The notes beneath the pieces were generated by a model. The model was not told where the DNA came from and did not search any database. It saw nothing but the letters and a program-made list of their open reading frames with translations. From IMG/VR virus record IMGVR_UViG_3300036892_000014, positions 1 to 64,000 of that record: DNA of 64,000 nt; one strand, given 5' to 3'. Positions 62,170 through 64,000 of this stretch are shown here, piece by piece (the stretch's first letter is position 1; each line of letters opens with the position of its first letter). This DNA comes from a virus. A program made the position numbers and the translations under genes.

Positions 62170-62504
62170 GATCGTTCCTTCAACCCCAAGACACGGAGCA
62201 AATCTTTGCGCATATCCTTTATCTTACGCTCTAACCACGCGGACTCAGCCATGTCGGCAGCATGCGCGATATCCTGCGCTAAATCCTTATCCATATTTAA
62301 TTCTTCCGCGGCCTCAATAAAACCAGAGTTAGTGTGTTCGAATCCCTGAACAGCGCAGATCGGACAGAAGTCATACCCGATCCCATACTCGATCCTAGTA
62401 CCACGTTCGAAAAAGTCCGTGCACCGAATGTTGCCGCCCGGGAAAATTTCCCACCGCTTGTCCTTCAACTTGCCGAGCGCTTCTAGAAATTGTTCGTAGG
62501 TCAT
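62166..62504 (-). CDS. hypothetical protein, 112 aa
   Basis: WEIFPGGNIRCTDFFERGTR, CPICAVQGFEHTNSGF and a long helical C-terminus. Single CPIC pair. Overlaps the integrase gene end by ATGA, so it is in the integrase transcript. Confidence 0.55.
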   Translation of the reverse strand: MTYEQFLEALGKLKDKRWEIFPGGNIRCTDFFERGTRIEYGIGYDFCPICAVQGFEHTNSGFIEAAEELNMDKDLAQDIAHAADMAESAWLERKIKDMRKDLLRVLGLKERS

Positions 62505-63391
62505 GACGCCTCCAGTTGGAACCCGAGTCCCGCCTGCTCCGCGAAAGCCTTGCGCTTCTGAATCTCTTCGCCAACCATGGTGTAGCGATCAGAGATTGTA
62601 CTATCCGCGTGTCCAGCCCAGTAGTGAACCACTGGCTCTGGTATCCCAAGCATTCGCAGGTGGGTGACACGGAACCTGCGCAGGCTATGGAATCCACCGA
62701 TTATACCATACTTCACTAACGCTTGTCTATAGAAACTTTCAGACTTCGAAAAGATCACCCCGCCGCCGAAGAGGTGCTTCTGTACGAAGGCACACAACGT
62801 AGAGTGCATATCCACTTCCCGAACACCCGCCGGGGTCTTCGGGCTGTCCTCTCCCCGCTGGCGAGATACTAAGACTTTACACCCATCGAAGTGATTTGCC
62901 ACGTCCGACCGGCTGTTCGAGATATCCAGTGCCTCATTCACACGGAGGCCGGTCCCAGCCAATAAGGCGATCAAACAGGCGGTTTCAGTGTCCGAAGCCT
63001 CTAGAGCCAGTTTGATGGCTCCTGCGACCGCTGTAGCGTTTGCTATGGGTCTTCGCTGATTCTCTACGACCGGCAAGTCAATAAAGTCTGAATTCCACGT
63101 CCTAGGGTACATCTGGTTCCCGTTTTCGTCTACCGCCGATGCGATAATCTGTTTTAAGATATTGATAACAAGGGAGATAGTTGCCGCCGAAAGCCTCTTT
63201 TCAGACAGTGAAGCGATCAGAGACTTAACTGCCCCATTATCAATGACTTCAACTTTCTTCTTCCCGAGCACTGGAACTAAGTGCTTATTTATCATCATCT
63301 TATACGTGTACGCCGTGCTTGAGCGGATCGGGTTCCGCTTGCGGTTCGTGCTCTGTTTGAGAAACGTGTCGGCCTGTTCCTTGAATGTCAT
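62501..63391 (-). CDS. int: tyrosine recombinase (phage integrase), 296 aa
   Basis: N-terminal SAM-like core-binding domain (residues 1-90). Catalytic residues in the expected order: R150 (AGTGLRVNEAL), K185, H235-x-x-R238 (FHSLRRFR), H261 (YWAGHADST) and nucleophile Y270. Length typical. Indicates a temperate phage. No arm-type repeats or attachment core could be identified by eye. Confidence 0.92.
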   Translation of the reverse strand: MTFKEQADTFLKQSTNRKRNPIRSSTAYTYKMMINKHLVPVLGKKKVEVIDNGAVKSLIASLSEKRLSAATISLVINILKQIIASAVDENGNQMYPRTWNSDFIDLPVVENQRRPIANATAVAGAIKLALEASDTETACLIALLAGTGLRVNEALDISNSRSDVANHFDGCKVLVSRQRGEDSPKTPAGVREVDMHSTLCAFVQKHLFGGGVIFSKSESFYRQALVKYGIIGGFHSLRRFRVTHLRMLGIPEPVVHYWAGHADSTISDRYTMVGEEIQKRKAFAEQAGLGFQLEAS

Positions 63392-63411
63392 GTTTTCAAC
63401 CTCTGGACTTA

Positions 63412-63440
63412 ATACTAACTTAAGCGCAGGGATTTGTCAA
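63412..63440 (-). promoter_or_regulatory. integrase promoter
   Basis: Minus strand TTGACA (63435-63440), 17-bp spacer, TAGTAT (63412-63417), overlapping the 3' end of the upstream small gene. AGAGG precedes the integrase ATG. Confidence 0.75.
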
Positions 63441-63581
63441 GTCTTTTCTTTTCTTCATCGCCAGAATCAGGTCGTCCGCGCACTTTCTGCACCCGCCGAG
63501 CCCGTTCAAGAAGATGATAATGCGCCGACCGTGGGCACGGCAGTACACGGGCGGCTTCTTGCTAACCCACTCGGCCTTCAC
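63420..63581 (-). CDS. small basic protein, 53 aa (GTG start)
   Basis: VKAEWVSKKPPVYCRAHGRR then GGCRKCADDLILAMKKRKD: CRKC with an upstream C-x2-H forms a possible zinc site. The GTG overlaps the stop of gene 63578-63910 (GTGA). The integrase -35 lies within its last codons. Confidence 0.5.
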   Translation of the reverse strand: MKAEWVSKKPPVYCRAHGRRIIIFLNGLGGCRKCADDLILAMKKRKDLTNPCA

Positions 63582-63910
63582 TTCACCGCCCAAGCGAGCA
63601 GCGCCGCCTTGTTGAGGCCGCTGAACCGCATGCAGCCCACTAAGAAGTCGCCCTCGTAGAAGTAAGCGTTCCAGCCGAACTTTCCCCAGCCCGTTACAGG
63701 GAGTCCGAAAAGTCTTTCTTCGATGACGTTGGAATAAGCGAAACGAACGTACTGCCCTAAGAGTTCTCTCGGCTGTCCACTTAGGATCACCCGCTTCAAT
63801 TCCCTCCGACGAACGCGGCGGTACACCCTACCGTCATCAGTCAATTGGGAGAGATAGAGCCACCCGAGTTTAAACGTCTTGCCGCCTTCGGCTGTGATAT
63901 ATTCGCTCAT
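63578..63910 (-). CDS. hypothetical protein, 110 aa
   Basis: MSEYITAEGGKTFKLGWLYL start; basic DDGRVYRRVRRRELKRVILS followed by a beta-rich C-terminal part. Coupled to both neighbours. Unrecognised. Confidence 0.55.
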   Translation of the reverse strand: MSEYITAEGGKTFKLGWLYLSQLTDDGRVYRRVRRRELKRVILSGQPRELLGQYVRFAYSNVIEERLFGLPVTGWGKFGWNAYFYEGDFLVGCMRFSGLNKAALLAWAVK

Positions 63911-64000
63911 GTTGTTTTCCTTTCGAGCGGGTCAACCCAAACCCCAGGCTTCCTCGCTTCGATGATTCGTTTCGTGTACTCACGCACCGACTCGCGTTCC
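63907..64000 (-). CDS. partial hypothetical protein, C-terminus only
   Basis: The visible end reads ERESVREYTKRIIEARKPGV then WVDPLERKTT, running off the window edge. Overlaps the next ATG by ATGA. Unrecognised. Confidence 0.5.
   Translation of the reverse strand, partial: ERESVREYTKRIIEARKPGVWVDPLERKTT

Noticed and set aside
1-64000. CRISPR arrays, rRNA genes, transposases or insertion sequences
   Set aside because: No regularly spaced repeats with unique spacers, no rRNA segments and no DDE or IS200/IS605-type transposase were seen. The repeats found are operators, tRNA-related or in-gene repeats.

Overview
The window looks like most of a temperate, tailed double-stranded DNA bacteriophage genome (or a prophage). 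The evidence is one collinear block holding terminase large subunit, portal, scaffold-like protein, major capsid protein, head-tail adaptor-like proteins, a very large internal virion protein, tail hub and tail spike (about 15-58 kb), plus a tyrosine integrase at the right end. The single capsid protein resembling the N4-gp56/P22 type and a tail hub with the NR-x-PL and GWYRLNP motifs suggest a short-tailed (podovirus-like) particle. Nothing fixes the host. DUF3494 (ice-binding-like) domains and a DUF5317-like protein would fit a soil or cold-environment bacterium, but that is inference. No rRNA or CRISPR array was seen. No polymerase, primase or lysin was recognised, so part of the genome probably lies outside the window.

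Layout. (1) 1-4.4 kb: leftward cluster of very small genes, several led by a near-identical promoter in which a 14-bp palindrome abuts the -35 box. (2) 4.4-5.8 kb: AT-rich divergent intergenic region with six perfect copies of TGGCGACA, a candidate origin or control region. (3) 5.8-7.2 kb: small rightward genes. (4) 7.2-15.0 kb: the accessory highlight. Thirty-two readable tRNA genes cover all 20 amino acids. With them are three aberrant tRNA-like units, several tRNA fragments and unassigned folded RNAs, a probable RNase P RNA gene (rnpB, 13600-13912), four free-standing HNH endonuclease genes whose 3' ends run into tRNA genes, and tiny ORFs packed between the tRNAs. A strong terminator closes the array at 15014-15048. 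(5) 15-57.9 kb: rightward virion operon. The capsid gene is split by a 207-nt group I intron (28394-28600), with a fifth HNH gene just downstream. A small two-gene regulatory island with two sigma-70 promoters sits at 34.1-34.8 kb. (6) 57.9-64 kb: leftward cluster with an AAA+ ATPase, small conserved phage proteins, a DUF6197-like protein and the integrase.

How it may work together. The phage appears to carry much of a private translation supply: a full tRNA complement with encoded CCA ends and the catalytic RNA that trims tRNA 5' ends. Mobile HNH genes have colonised this array. Each sits behind a leader made of a strong hairpin plus a smaller hairpin that can hide the ribosome-binding site, and each borrows its last codons from a tRNA. 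Virion proteins share recombining modules: a repeated beta-rich module, two DUF3494 domains, collagen repeats and carboxypeptidase-regulatory-like repeats. All functions are read from sequence by eye; no database search was run.
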